DNA from: Planococcus sp. APC 4015
GTDB lineage: Bacteria > Actinomycetota > Actinomycetes > Actinomycetales > Microbacteriaceae
Assembly (NCBI GenBank): GCA_030407505.1
Contig: JASDDH010000022.1
Location: forward strand, 1-60,535
DNA: 60,535 bases
Direction: 5' to 3'
The stretch's first letter is position 1, and every line of letters starts with the position of its first letter. Positions 8,960 to 17,211 of this stretch are shown here, in pieces. The notes under the pieces were generated by a model. It was not told the origin of the DNA and searched no databases. It saw only the letters and a list, made by a program, of their open reading frames with translations. Made by a program: the position numbers and the translations under genes.

Positions 8960-9546
8960 GTCTCGGAGCGATCCTGCTCGCCGGAGGCCGCGGGTCGCGA
9001 GTCGCCGGCGCCGTCAAACCGCTCTTCGAGGTCGGCGGACAGACCCTGCTGGGGGCGGCGGTGACTGCGGTGACGGATGCCGGTGCCGATGCGGTCGTCG
9101 TGGCCGGACCCGATCTCGTGCCCGGCCTCGACGTGACCTGGGTGCGCGAGGATCCCCCCTTCGGCGGTCCGGCGGCCGGAACGGTCGCCGCCCTCGGCGC
9201 GATCGGCGATCCGGACTGGATCTTCCTGCTGGCGTGCGATCTGCCGGCGGTCGGTGCCGCCGTCTCGACGCTGGCTGCGGCGATTCCGCTGCTGCCCTCC
9301 GACGCAGACGGCGTGTGCCTCGGTGACGGGTCGTCGCGGCCGCAGTGGCTCATCGGCCTCTACCGCACGTCGGCGCTGCGCCAGGCGGCATCCGCTCTGC
9401 CGTCGAGAGGTGACGGAGCCTCGATGCGCGACCTGCTCGCCGATCTCGCGATCACGGTGCTCGCCGCCGACGACGCCCGGACGAGCGACATCGACACGTG
9501 GGAGGATCTTGCACAGGCCCGCCGGATGCACGAGGAGCAACGATGA
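8956..9546 (+). CDS. mobA: MobA-like molybdenum cofactor guanylyltransferase
   Basis: 196 aa, begun at the GTG overlapping the moaC stop. A nucleotidyltransferase fold is marked by LLAGGRGSRVAGAVKPL at the N-terminus, PFGGPAAGTVAAL and FLLACDLPAV with a metal-binding Asp. It should attach GMP to Mo-molybdopterin, matching the bis-guanine-dinucleotide type enzyme encoded by fdhF nearby. The canonical LAGGxSxRMG motif is degenerate (GGRGSRV), so another NTP-transferase activity is possible. Confidence 0.8.
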   Translation: MSLGAILLAGGRGSRVAGAVKPLFEVGGQTLLGAAVTAVTDAGADAVVVAGPDLVPGLDVTWVREDPPFGGPAAGTVAALGAIGDPDWIFLLACDLPAVGAAVSTLAAAIPLLPSDADGVCLGDGSSRPQWLIGLYRTSALRQAASALPSRGDGASMRDLLADLAITVLAADDARTSDIDTWEDLAQARRMHEEQR

Positions 9547-9809
9547 CCGAGTCACGCACCCTTCCGCCCGAGGCGCTCGACGCGTGGGCGGCGTCCCTGC
9601 GGGAGCACTTCGGGCTCGCCCCCGATGACCTGCCCGTCGCCCTGATCCTCGACCTCGCACGTGACGTCGCCCAGGGTGTCGCGCGCCCCGCGGCCCCGTT
9701 CAGCGCCTTCGTCGCGGGCCTCGTCGCCGGCCGCGCCGGCGGCACCCCGGCCGACGTGGAAGCGGCCGTCGCGGCGATCTCGGAACTCGCGAAGAAGTGG
9801 GACGCCTGA
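9543..9809 (+). CDS. DUF6457-type protein
   Basis: 88-aa mostly helical protein (ALDAWAASLREHFGL, then VALILDLARDVAQGVARPAAPFSAFVAGLVAGRAG). The pattern matches the small DUF6457 proteins that actinobacteria keep next to, or fused to, MobA. No catalytic motif is visible and the function is not known. Start ATG lies in the mobA stop; the stop TGA overlaps the moaD ATG (TGATG). Stoichiometric co-translation with both suggests a partner role in cofactor synthesis. Confidence 0.75.
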   Translation: MTESRTLPPEALDAWAASLREHFGLAPDDLPVALILDLARDVAQGVARPAAPFSAFVAGLVAGRAGGTPADVEAAVAAISELAKKWDA

Positions 9810-10042
9810 TGGCGCGCGTACGCTACTTCGCCGCCGCCGAGGAGATGGCGGGAACGTCGTCCGAGCATCGCGCAGAGACCACACTCGGCGAACTGCGCCT
9901 GGCGCTCGCCGCCGAGCGTCCCGGCCTCGGCGGCATCCTCCCCCGATGCGCCGTGCTCGTGGACGGAGCTCGGGTCGACGACGACACACCGCTCGGCGCC
10001 GACGACCTCGTCGACGTGCTCCCGCCCTTCGCCGGCGGTTAG
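9809..10042 (+). CDS. moaD: MoaD, molybdopterin synthase small subunit
   Basis: 77 aa with the ubiquitin-like fold pattern (RVRYFAAAEEMAG, then ALVDGARVDDDTPLGADDLVDVLPPFAGG) and the obligatory C-terminal Gly-Gly, which MoeB adenylates and converts to thiocarboxylate. ATG at 9809 is chosen over an upstream GTG because it forms the TGATG junction with the preceding gene. Confidence 0.93.
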   Translation: MARVRYFAAAEEMAGTSSEHRAETTLGELRLALAAERPGLGGILPRCAVLVDGARVDDDTPLGADDLVDVLPPFAGG

Positions 10043-10060
10043 GTCGTCACTCTCCTCGAC

Positions 10061-10120
10061 GGTTGCCGAGGAGTTTCACGATCGAGAGGGCGGATGCCGC
10101 GGCATCCGTCCTCGGCAACC
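10061..10120. terminator. Nested inverted repeat between convergent moaD and moaE
   Basis: Outer arms GGTTGCCGAGGA (10061-10072) and TCCTCGGCAACC (10109-10120) enclose a perfect 18-bp palindrome (10091-10108) made from two facing GGATGCC words. It sits between two converging genes, so it could act as a bidirectional terminator, though no T-run follows. Confidence 0.55.
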
Positions 10121-10149
10121 TCGATCTCCTCGGAATCGGCGATGGGGTA

Positions 10150-10575
10150 TCAGCCGCCGATGCCCTTCCAGGCGGTCGTGCCGTCGGACTCGACCTGGCG
10201 CTTCCACACGGGCAGATCGTGCTTGATCGTCTCGATGACGTCACGGCACACCGCGAACGCCTCGGCGCGATGCGGCGACGCGACCGCGATGACGACCGCG
10301 AGGTCGCCCACCTCGAGGCGCCCGATGCGATGGGATACGGCGACGATGGCTCCCGTCTCGCCCGCGGCCTCTTCGGCGATGCGCCGCAGGGTCGCTTCGG
10401 CATCGGGGTGGGAGGTGTACTCAAGCGCCACGACGGCGGTGGCGGCATCCGGATCGTGATCGCGCACGCGACCGACGAACGTGGTCACCGCGCCGGCGGT
10501 CGGGTCCTCGACGGCGTCGAGGTGGGCCGCGATGTCGAGCGGCTCGGCGCTGATCGCGGCGATGCGCACGGTCAT
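10150..10575 (-). CDS. moaE: MoaE, molybdopterin synthase large subunit
   Basis: 141 aa. Family motifs are GAVTTFVGRVRDHD, LEYTSHPDAE, VSHRIGRLEVGDLAVVIAV and the catalytic-lysine segment IKHDLPVWKRQ. With MoaD it adds the two dithiolene sulfurs to the pterin. It is encoded on the opposite strand from moaD, an unusual split of the two subunits, and its ATG overlaps the moaB stop. Confidence 0.93.
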   Translation of the reverse strand: MTVRIAAISAEPLDIAAHLDAVEDPTAGAVTTFVGRVRDHDPDAATAVVALEYTSHPDAEATLRRIAEEAAGETGAIVAVSHRIGRLEVGDLAVVIAVASPHRAEAFAVCRDVIETIKHDLPVWKRQVESDGTTAWKGIGG

Positions 10576-11048
10576 CGGTGGTCGCCTCCGGCGAGCTGGT
10601 CGATCACGTGCCGTGCGACCGAGAGGACGACCGGCATTCCGGATGCCACGGCCGCCGTCGACCCCGGGAGGTTGACGATCAGCGAACCACCGACCACGCC
10701 GGCGAGCCCGCGCGAGAGCATGCCGCCGGGCTTCTCCGCCGTCCCCAGTCGACGCAGCTCTTCGGCGATGCCGGGAACATCGCGCTGGAGCACCCGGCTG
10801 GTGCCGTCCGGCGTCTGGTCGCGCGGCGAGATGCCGGTCCCGCCCGTCGTGATGATGAGCTGCGCGCCCGCATCGAGCGCGGTGCGCAGCGCCTGCTCGA
10901 CGCTGTCGGCACCGTCGGCCACGATGGCGGCGTCGTCGCACGTGAACCCCGCGGCCCTCAGCGCCTCGACGGCGATCGGTCCGCTCCCGTCGGTGCGGGT
11001 TCCGGCTGCAGAGCGGTCCGAGACGGTGATGACGACGGCTGAGGGCAT
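10572..11048 (-). CDS. moaB: MoaB/Mog-family molybdopterin adenylyltransferase
   Basis: 158 aa. Signature motifs are VITVSDRSAAG, TGGTGISPRDQTPDGT and NLPGSTAAV. It adenylates molybdopterin before metal insertion by MoeA. ATG 11046-11048 is preferred to the GTG two codons upstream because TAGGCT (11055-11060) sits exactly 6 nt before it on the minus strand, with no Shine-Dalgarno, as in other leaderless genes here. Followed by moaE with a 4-base overlap. Confidence 0.9.
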   Translation of the reverse strand: MPSAVVITVSDRSAAGTRTDGSGPIAVEALRAAGFTCDDAAIVADGADSVEQALRTALDAGAQLIITTGGTGISPRDQTPDGTSRVLQRDVPGIAEELRRLGTAEKPGGMLSRGLAGVVGGSLIVNLPGSTAAVASGMPVVLSVARHVIDQLAGGDHR

Positions 11049-11057
11049 GACCACAGC

Positions 11058-13604
11058 CTAGGAGCGCCGACGCTCGAGGCGGATGACCACCGACTTCGAC
11101 GTCGGCGTGCCGCTCACATCGGCGACCGAGTCCAGGGGCACGAGGACATTCGTCTCGGGATAGTAGGCCGCCGCGTTGCCTCGTGGCGTCGAGTACGCGA
11201 CGATCCGGAACGCCTCTGCCCTGCGCTCCTCGACCTGCCCTTCGGCATCCGTCCATTCCGAGACGAGGTCGACGATCTCGGCGTCGGCGAACCCGAGCTC
11301 GGCGATGTCGTCGGCGTTCACGAGGACGACCCGCCTGCCGCCGTGGATGCCGCGATAGCGGTCGTCCTTGCCGTAGATCGTGGTGTTGTACTGATCGTGC
11401 GAGCGCAGCGTCTGCAGCAGCAGCCGCCCCGGAGGGATGCGCGGGTACTCGAGACCGTTCACCGTGAACCGGGCCGTGCCGTCGACCGTCGCGAACCGTC
11501 GCTCATCACGCGGCCCGTTCGGCAGCATGAGGGTGCGGCCCTTCGCGACGCGCTTCTCGAAGTCCTCGAAACCGGGGATCACCCGCTCGATGTGGCGACG
11601 GATGAGCGCGTAGTCCGTCTCGAGGGCGGCCCAGTCCGCCTGCGGCACATTGAGCGGATGCCGCAGCTCCGCCGGATCCGGCCCGTCGGCCTCTTCGTGC
11701 GGGAGGCGCTCGACCTGGCCGCGGTCGGACGCTTCGACAGGCTCAGCGACCGAGGAGGGCGGCTCAGCGACCGGGGGGTGCGGCTCAGCGACCGAGGAGG
11801 GCGGCTCAGCGACCGGGAGGCGGGGGGCTGCGTCGCCGAAGAGGAGCGCGCACAGCCGGGCGACGATCGCCACTTCGCTCAGCAGGTCTTCCGAGGGTGG
11901 CGCGAGTCGACCTCGAGACGCGTGCACAGCGCCCATCGAGTCCTCGACGGTCACCCGCTGCTCTGCGCCGCCACGGCGGTCGCGATCGGTACGCCCGAGC
12001 GTGGGCAGGATGATCGCGCGGCGCCCCGTCACGACGTGCGAGCGGTTGAGCTTCGTCGACACCTGCACGCTGAGATCGACACGACGCATCGCCGCCTCGA
12101 CGACTGCGGTGTCGGGGGTCGCCGAGACGAAATTGCCGCCCATCGCCATGAAGAACCGCACACGGTCGTCGCGCATCGCGCGGATGGCCTGCACCGTGTC
12201 GAACCCGTGCTCGCGCGGGGCGGCGAACGCGAACTCCGCGTCGAGCGCGTCGAGGAAGGCATCCGACGGCTTCTCGTAGATCCCGACCGTGCGGTCGCCC
12301 TGAACGTTCGAGTGCCCCCGCACCGGACAGACGCCCGCACCCGGGCGACCGATGTCGCCGGTGAGCAGCAGCACGTTGACGATGTCGCGAAGTGTGGCGA
12401 CCGAGTGCTTGTGCTGTGTGAGCCCCATCGCCCAGCAGACGATCGTCGCCGTCGATCGCCGCACCAGCTCGCCGACACGGCGGAGGGTCTCCTCCGGCAG
12501 CCCCGTTGCGGCGACGAGCTCGGGCCACGCGGCATCCGTCATCGCCTGCCGATAGGCGTCGAAGCCGCTCGTGTACTGGTCGATGAACCCGTGGTCGAGC
12601 CCACCCGCGCCGCCATCGGTCGCTGACTCACCCCCACCGGTCGCTGAGGCGCCCCCACCGGTCGCTGAGCCTGTCGAAGCGTCGGCCTCGAGCAGGTGCT
12701 TGCCGATCGCCTGGAACAGCGCCTGGTCGCCGCCGAGCCGGATCTGCAGGAACTCGTCCGCGAGTTTCGTGCCGCCCAGAAGGACGCCCCTGACGGTCTG
12801 CGGGTTCTCGAACCGCACGAGACCCGCCTCGGGCAACGGGTTCACCGCGACGATCGTGGCGCCGCGGTTCTTGGCCTTCTCGAGCGCCGACAGCATGCGC
12901 GGGTGGTTCGTGCCGGGGTTCTGCCCGGCGACGATGATCAGGTCGGCCTGATGGATGTCGTCGATCGACACCGTCCCCTTGCCGATGCCGATCGTCTCGG
13001 TGAGGGCGGAACCCGACGACTCATGGCACATGTTCGAGCAGTCGGGGAGGTTGTTGGTGCCGACGCCGCGAACCAGCAGCTGGTACAGGAACGCCGCCTC
13101 GTTCGACGTGCGCCCCGACGTGTAGAACACGGCGTCATCGGGGTCGATCGCGCGCAGCGCATCGGCGACGGCGGCGAGCGCGTCATCCCAGTCGATGGGT
13201 CGGTAGTGCGTCGCGCCCTCATCGAGGACCATCGGCTGCGTGAGCCGACCCTGCTGGCCGAGCCACCAGTCGTCGTGGGCGGCGAGCTCGTCGATCGAAT
13301 GCGCGGCGAAGAACTCCGGGCCGATGCGCCGCAGGGTCGCCTCTTCGGCGACGGCCTTCGCCCCGTTCTCGCAGAATTCCGCGATGTGGCGCTTGTCCTC
13401 TTCGGGCCACGCGCATCCGGGGCAGTCGAAGCCGTCCTTCTGATTGACCTGGCGAAGCGTCTGCAGAGAGCGGACGACGCCCATCTGGTCGTTCGCGATC
13501 TGCAGCGCGTGCAGCACCGCGGGCACGCCGACGGCGACCTTCTTCGGATCGCCCGCCCGCACGCGCGACTCGTCGATGTCCTCGTGCGGCGGCTTCGTCG
13601 GCAT
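11058..13604 (-). CDS. FdhF/YdeP-family molybdopterin oxidoreductase
   Basis: 848 aa. Typical of the FdhF/YdeP alpha-subunit-like family: FDCPGCAWPE with Cys61/Cys64 and CENG Cys78 at the N-terminus, GRTSNEAAFLYQLL, SNMCHESSGSAL, IVAGQNPGTNHPR, and CWAMGLTQHKHSV in the middle. The C-terminal MopB-like domain includes LRSHDQYNTTIYGKDDRYRG. It is probably a cytoplasmic Mo-bis-PGD oxidoreductase; formate dehydrogenase activity is not established for this branch. Two low-complexity inserts, near residues 308-329 (ASTGSATGGGASATGG) and 597-625 (repeated PVAEP/SVAEP), are encoded by the dispersed repeat. TAGCCT 6 nt before ATG suggests a leaderless mRNA. Confidence 0.87.
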   Translation of the reverse strand: MPTKPPHEDIDESRVRAGDPKKVAVGVPAVLHALQIANDQMGVVRSLQTLRQVNQKDGFDCPGCAWPEEDKRHIAEFCENGAKAVAEEATLRRIGPEFFAAHSIDELAAHDDWWLGQQGRLTQPMVLDEGATHYRPIDWDDALAAVADALRAIDPDDAVFYTSGRTSNEAAFLYQLLVRGVGTNNLPDCSNMCHESSGSALTETIGIGKGTVSIDDIHQADLIIVAGQNPGTNHPRMLSALEKAKNRGATIVAVNPLPEAGLVRFENPQTVRGVLLGGTKLADEFLQIRLGGDQALFQAIGKHLLEADASTGSATGGGASATGGGESATDGGAGGLDHGFIDQYTSGFDAYRQAMTDAAWPELVAATGLPEETLRRVGELVRRSTATIVCWAMGLTQHKHSVATLRDIVNVLLLTGDIGRPGAGVCPVRGHSNVQGDRTVGIYEKPSDAFLDALDAEFAFAAPREHGFDTVQAIRAMRDDRVRFFMAMGGNFVSATPDTAVVEAAMRRVDLSVQVSTKLNRSHVVTGRRAIILPTLGRTDRDRRGGAEQRVTVEDSMGAVHASRGRLAPPSEDLLSEVAIVARLCALLFGDAAPRLPVAEPPSSVAEPHPPVAEPPSSVAEPVEASDRGQVERLPHEEADGPDPAELRHPLNVPQADWAALETDYALIRRHIERVIPGFEDFEKRVAKGRTLMLPNGPRDERRFATVDGTARFTVNGLEYPRIPPGRLLLQTLRSHDQYNTTIYGKDDRYRGIHGGRRVVLVNADDIAELGFADAEIVDLVSEWTDAEGQVEERRAEAFRIVAYSTPRGNAAAYYPETNVLVPLDSVADVSGTPTSKSVVIRLERRRS
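11729..11817 (+). repeat. Dispersed tandem repeat, four 21-bp units, inside fdhF
   Basis: CTTCGACAGGCTCAGCGACC begins at 11732. GCTCAGCGACCG recurs at 11741, 11762, 11783 and 11804, a spacing of exactly 21 bp, which keeps the minus-strand reading frame and encodes VAEP-containing heptapeptides. Orientation is opposite to the copy at 12616-12683 in the same gene. Confidence 0.9.
12616..12683 (-). repeat. Dispersed tandem repeat, three 21-bp units, inside fdhF
   Basis: CGGTCGCTGA recurs at 12617, 12638 and 12659 (21-bp spacing) and runs into CTGTCGAAGCG, the reverse complement of the head of the element. It encodes ASTGSATGGG-like heptads in the minus-strand gene. Confidence 0.9.
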
Positions 13605-13613
13605 GGGTCCAGG

Positions 13614-15224
13614 CTAAGCCGCGTCGGACGTGCTCTGGCCGATCTGCTCCACCGTCTCGGAGACCGGCTCGTCGACCTCTTCGACGGTCGGCTCGTGGTC
13701 TCCGCCCGAGGCGGCCGCCGTGATCCGGTTCGCCATGCCGCTGAAGATGAAGCCGTGGAACGGGAGCACCGCGAGCCAGTACAGGCGTCCGGCGAGCCCG
13801 AGCGGGAAGAACACCGCGCGCTGGTCGTAGCGCGAGCCGTCGCCCTCGGGCGTCACCCGCATCTCGAGCCACGCGAGGCCGGGCACCTTCATCTCGGCGC
13901 GCAGCCGCAGGAAGGATCCCTGTTCGATCGCCTCGACGCGCCAGAAGTCCAGAGCGTCGCCGACGCCGAGTCGCGCACGACTGCGGCGGCCGCGAGCGAG
14001 TCCGATGCCGCCGACGAGGCGGTCCATCCAGCCGCGCACCGCCCACAGGAACGGAGACGAGTACCAGCCGTTCTCGCCGCCGATGCCCTCGACGACCCGC
14101 CACAGCGCGTCGGGGGTCGCGGGGGTGCTCGCGGTGCGCACGTCGGTGAAGGCCACGCGGCCGGCCCATTCGGGGTCGCTCGGAAGCGGGTCGCTCGGCA
14201 CGCCGAGCACCTCGGCGTCGCGCCAGCTCGTCTCGACACTGTCGGCCTCGTCGCGGGTGAGCGCGAGTCGCACCGCGCGACGGTACGGGGTGAGACCGTC
14301 CTCGGGCTGCGGGATCAGTCCGTCGACGTCGTGGTTCTTCATCACGCACTCGTTCTGCAGCGACTCGACCAGCGGCATCGCGATCGATCGCGGGATCGGC
14401 GTCACGAGGTTCACCCAGTGCGATGCGAGTCGAGGCGTCAGCACCGGGAGCGCGGCGATCGCGCGCTGCGGCAATCCGGCCTCGACGGCGTACCCGTTCA
14501 TCATCTGGCCGTAGCGGAGCACGTCGGGTCCGCCGATGTCGACGGCGCGGTTGACATCGGCATCCACGCGCGCGGCACCCAGGAGGTAGTGCATGACGTC
14601 GCGCACGGCGATCGGCTGGATGTGGTTGCGCACCCACTTCGGCGCCGGCATGTACGGCAGAACCTCGGTCAGGTGACGGACCATCTCGAACGACGCCGAC
14701 CCCGAGCCGATGACGACGCCCGCCTGCAGCACGAGGGACGGCACGCCGCTGGCGAGGAACGTCTCACCCACTTCGACGCGCGAGCGCAGGTGTGCCGAGA
14801 GCTCGACGTCGTCGGGGTGGAGTCCTCCGAGATAGACGATGCGACCGACGGATGCCGCAGCCGCCGCGGTCGCGACGGTCTCGGCCGCCGTGCGGTCGGC
14901 GTCTTCGAAGCCCTTGCCGGCCGACATGGAATGGACGAGGTAGTAGAGCACGTCGACGTCGTCGGCCGCCCGGGCGACGGCATCCGGATCAGACGCGTCA
15001 CCCTCGACGACCTCGACGGAATCGCCCCAGGAGAACGTCGCGATGCGCTCGGGATGCCGGGCCAGCACGCGCACGCGGTATCCCGCGGCCAGCAGCCGCG
15101 GCACGAGACGCCCGCCGACGTAGCCCGTCGCACCGATCACGAGAGCCCGCGGCGGTGATCCGTCGGCGCGAGCGACGGCGGTGAGGGCGGGCTCGCGCCC
15201 GGTCGGAGAAGTCAGGTCGTCCAT
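13614..15224 (-). CDS. SDR-type NAD(P)-binding protein with DUF2867 domain
   Basis: 536 aa. The N-terminus is a Rossmann domain (RALVIGATGYVGGRLVPRLL, then VEGDASDPDAVARA and VLYYLVHSMSAGKGFEDADR) of the extended atypical SDR group. From about residue 335 the DUF2867 domain follows (WYSSPFLWAVRGWMDRLVGG, GDALDFWRVEAIEQGSFLRL, RYDQRAVFFPLGLAGRLYW). Ends in an acidic tail. The function is unknown. ATG 15222-15224 is chosen over a GTG 10 codons upstream because TAGCGT lies 7 nt ahead of it on the minus strand. Confidence 0.82.
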   Translation of the reverse strand: MDDLTSPTGREPALTAVARADGSPPRALVIGATGYVGGRLVPRLLAAGYRVRVLARHPERIATFSWGDSVEVVEGDASDPDAVARAADDVDVLYYLVHSMSAGKGFEDADRTAAETVATAAAAASVGRIVYLGGLHPDDVELSAHLRSRVEVGETFLASGVPSLVLQAGVVIGSGSASFEMVRHLTEVLPYMPAPKWVRNHIQPIAVRDVMHYLLGAARVDADVNRAVDIGGPDVLRYGQMMNGYAVEAGLPQRAIAALPVLTPRLASHWVNLVTPIPRSIAMPLVESLQNECVMKNHDVDGLIPQPEDGLTPYRRAVRLALTRDEADSVETSWRDAEVLGVPSDPLPSDPEWAGRVAFTDVRTASTPATPDALWRVVEGIGGENGWYSSPFLWAVRGWMDRLVGGIGLARGRRSRARLGVGDALDFWRVEAIEQGSFLRLRAEMKVPGLAWLEMRVTPEGDGSRYDQRAVFFPLGLAGRLYWLAVLPFHGFIFSGMANRITAAASGGDHEPTVEEVDEPVSETVEQIGQSTSDAA

Positions 15225-15293
15225 GGCACCAACGCTACGGCCCCACCGGCACACGGCGTAGGGCTTGACCGTACCCCCGAACCGTGCCGCCGC

Positions 15294-17207
15294 TCACCGG
15301 CGACCGGTGCCGAAGAGTCCGCGGATGACCCCGCTCAGGATCGTCTGCGTCGACTTCGAGTTCAGGATCTGTTCGATGCCCGACTTCGGCGCCCGGCTCG
15401 ACGTGCGCGTCGTGCCGCCCGTCTTCTTGAGCAGCCGGTCGTACTCGGCCTGCGCCTTCTTGTCGGCCGCGGCCTGGGCCTTGTCGATCGCAGCCTGCTG
15501 CTTCGCCAGCTCGGCGTCGGACTTCGCCTTCGCGAGGGCGACCTCTTCTGCTGCGGCCGCGTCGTCGGCGGCCTTCATCTTGGCTGTCAGGATCTCCCGC
15601 GCCGACTCGCGGTCGATCGCGGTGCCGTACTTGGCAAGGAGCGGGGATGCCGAGATCGCGGCCGCGATAGCCGGGTCGGGCGTCGGTGACATCAGGCCCT
15701 GCGGCGCACGCAGTCGGGTCCACGCGACGGGCGTCGGCGCACCCTTCTCACTCATCACGGTGACGATCGCCTCACCGGTGCCGAGCTCCTGCAGCACGCG
15801 CTCCAGGTCGTAGCCCGACTTCGGGTACGTGCCGACCGTCGCCCGCAGAGCCTTGGCGTCATCGGGCGTGAACGCGCGGAGCGCGTGCTGGATGCGGGAT
15901 CCGAGCTGTGCGAGCACATCGGACGGCACATCCTTCGGCGTCTGCGTCACGAAGAACACGCCCACACCCTTGGACCGGATGAGACGCACCGTCTGGGTGA
16001 TCGCCGACAGGAAGTCCTTCGACGCATCCGCGAACAGCAGGTGAGCCTCGTCGAAGAAGAACACCAGCTTCGGCTTGTCGAGGTCGCCGACCTCGGGCAG
16101 GATCTCGAAGAGCTCGGCGAGGAGATACATCAGGAACGTCGAGAACAGCGCCGGCTTGTCGATGACACCGGGCACCTCGAGCAGGCTGATGACCCCGCGC
16201 CCGTCGGCCGCCGTGCGCAGGAAATCCCGCACGTCGAACTCGGGCTCGCCGAAGAACACGTCGGCGCCGTCGTCGGCGAACGTGATGAGTTCGCGCAGGA
16301 TGACGCCCGCCGTCGCCGCCGACAATCCGCCGAGCTCCTTCAGCTCGCCCTTGCCCTCGTCGCTGGTCAGGTAGGAGAGCACCGCACGCAGGTCCGAGAG
16401 ATCGACCAGCGCCAGCCCGTTCGCGTCGGCGTAGTGGAACACGAGTCCGAGACTCGATTCCTGGGTCTGGTTGAGCCCGAGCACCTTGCTCAGCAGCAGC
16501 GGCCCGAAGCCCGAGACGGTCGCGCGCACAGGTACGCCCTTGCCGATGCCCCCGAGGGCGAAGTACTCGGTGACGGATGCCGCGGGCTCCCAGTCCTGGC
16601 CGATCGCACTCGTGCGGGCCAGAAGCTTCTCGTTCGAGGCGCCGGGCGTGGCGACCCCCGACAGGTCTCCCTTGATGTCGGCGGCGAACACCGGCACGCC
16701 GTGGGCCGCGAGCTGCTCGGCGAGCCCTTGCAGCGTGCGGGTCTTTCCGGTGCCGGTGGCGCCGGCGACGAGCCCGTGGCGGTTGATCATGCCGAGCGGG
16801 ATGCGGATCTGCGCGGCGGGTACGGGATCGGTGTTCACGAGTGCGCCGAGGTCGAGCGTCTCGGCTTCGAAGGTGTAGCCCTTCACGATCGCCGCGACCG
16901 CGTCCGCGTCTAGCGGACCGGACGATGCGACGGGCGCAGCGACCGGCTCGCCCGTGGCCACCGCGCCTGCCTCGCTCACTGAGCCCCCCTCGCTCGCCGA
17001 CCCCACCTCGCTCGCCGAGCCCCCCTCGGTCGCTGAGCTCGTCGAAGCGCCCGAGGCCGCTCGTGCCTGCGCAGCGGCCGCTTCGGCTGCCGCCAGCGCG
17101 GCCTTGGCCTGCGCCGCGCGCAGCTGCGCGTCGGCCGCTTCGGATTCCGCCCGGAGGCGGGCGAGTTCGGCTTCGGCGGCGGCGACGGCGGCGTCCTGCT
17201 CGGTCAT
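15294..17207 (-). CDS. HerA-like ATPase (DUF853 family)
   Basis: 637 aa. An N-terminal coiled coil rich in Ala/Glu (residues 1-50) is followed by a repeat-derived linker (residues 53-80, STSSATEGGSASE type). The helicase-like ATPase core then has Walker A AGATGTGKTRT near 150, FAADIKGDLSG, Walker B KLVFFFDEAHLLF and RSKGVGVFFVTQTPKDVPSD. The C-terminus has another charged coiled coil and ends in a Gly/Arg patch. These proteins resemble HerA DNA pumps, but their role in actinobacteria is unsettled. TAGGCT is 6 nt before the ATG. The PAP2 gene upstream ends 4 bp before it. Confidence 0.85.
   Translation of the reverse strand: MTEQDAAVAAAEAELARLRAESEAADAQLRAAQAKAALAAAEAAAAQARAASGASTSSATEGGSASEVGSASEGGSVSEAGAVATGEPVAAPVASSGPLDADAVAAIVKGYTFEAETLDLGALVNTDPVPAAQIRIPLGMINRHGLVAGATGTGKTRTLQGLAEQLAAHGVPVFAADIKGDLSGVATPGASNEKLLARTSAIGQDWEPAASVTEYFALGGIGKGVPVRATVSGFGPLLLSKVLGLNQTQESSLGLVFHYADANGLALVDLSDLRAVLSYLTSDEGKGELKELGGLSAATAGVILRELITFADDGADVFFGEPEFDVRDFLRTAADGRGVISLLEVPGVIDKPALFSTFLMYLLAELFEILPEVGDLDKPKLVFFFDEAHLLFADASKDFLSAITQTVRLIRSKGVGVFFVTQTPKDVPSDVLAQLGSRIQHALRAFTPDDAKALRATVGTYPKSGYDLERVLQELGTGEAIVTVMSEKGAPTPVAWTRLRAPQGLMSPTPDPAIAAAISASPLLAKYGTAIDRESAREILTAKMKAADDAAAAEEVALAKAKSDAELAKQQAAIDKAQAAADKKAQAEYDRLLKKTGGTTRTSSRAPKSGIEQILNSKSTQTILSGVIRGLFGTGRR
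16969..17050 (-). repeat. Dispersed tandem repeat, 18-bp units, inside the herA-like gene
   Basis: Three 18-bp units of CTCGCTCGCCGAGCCCCC type are followed by CTCGGTCGCTGAGCTCGTCG and AAGCG. They are degenerate relatives of the fdhF element. The 18-bp period preserves the frame and gives hexapeptides such as GGSASE. Confidence 0.8.
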
Positions 17208-17211
17208 GCGC

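Noticed and set aside
11729..11817. CRISPR or frameshift signal in fdhF
   Set aside because: Units are 21 bp, lie in frame within the coding sequence and have no spacers; the gene reads through normally.
12696..15158. 820-codon plus-strand frame opposite fdhF and the SDR gene
   Set aside because: Shadow of two well-supported minus-strand genes; low-complexity His/Arg/Asp translation.
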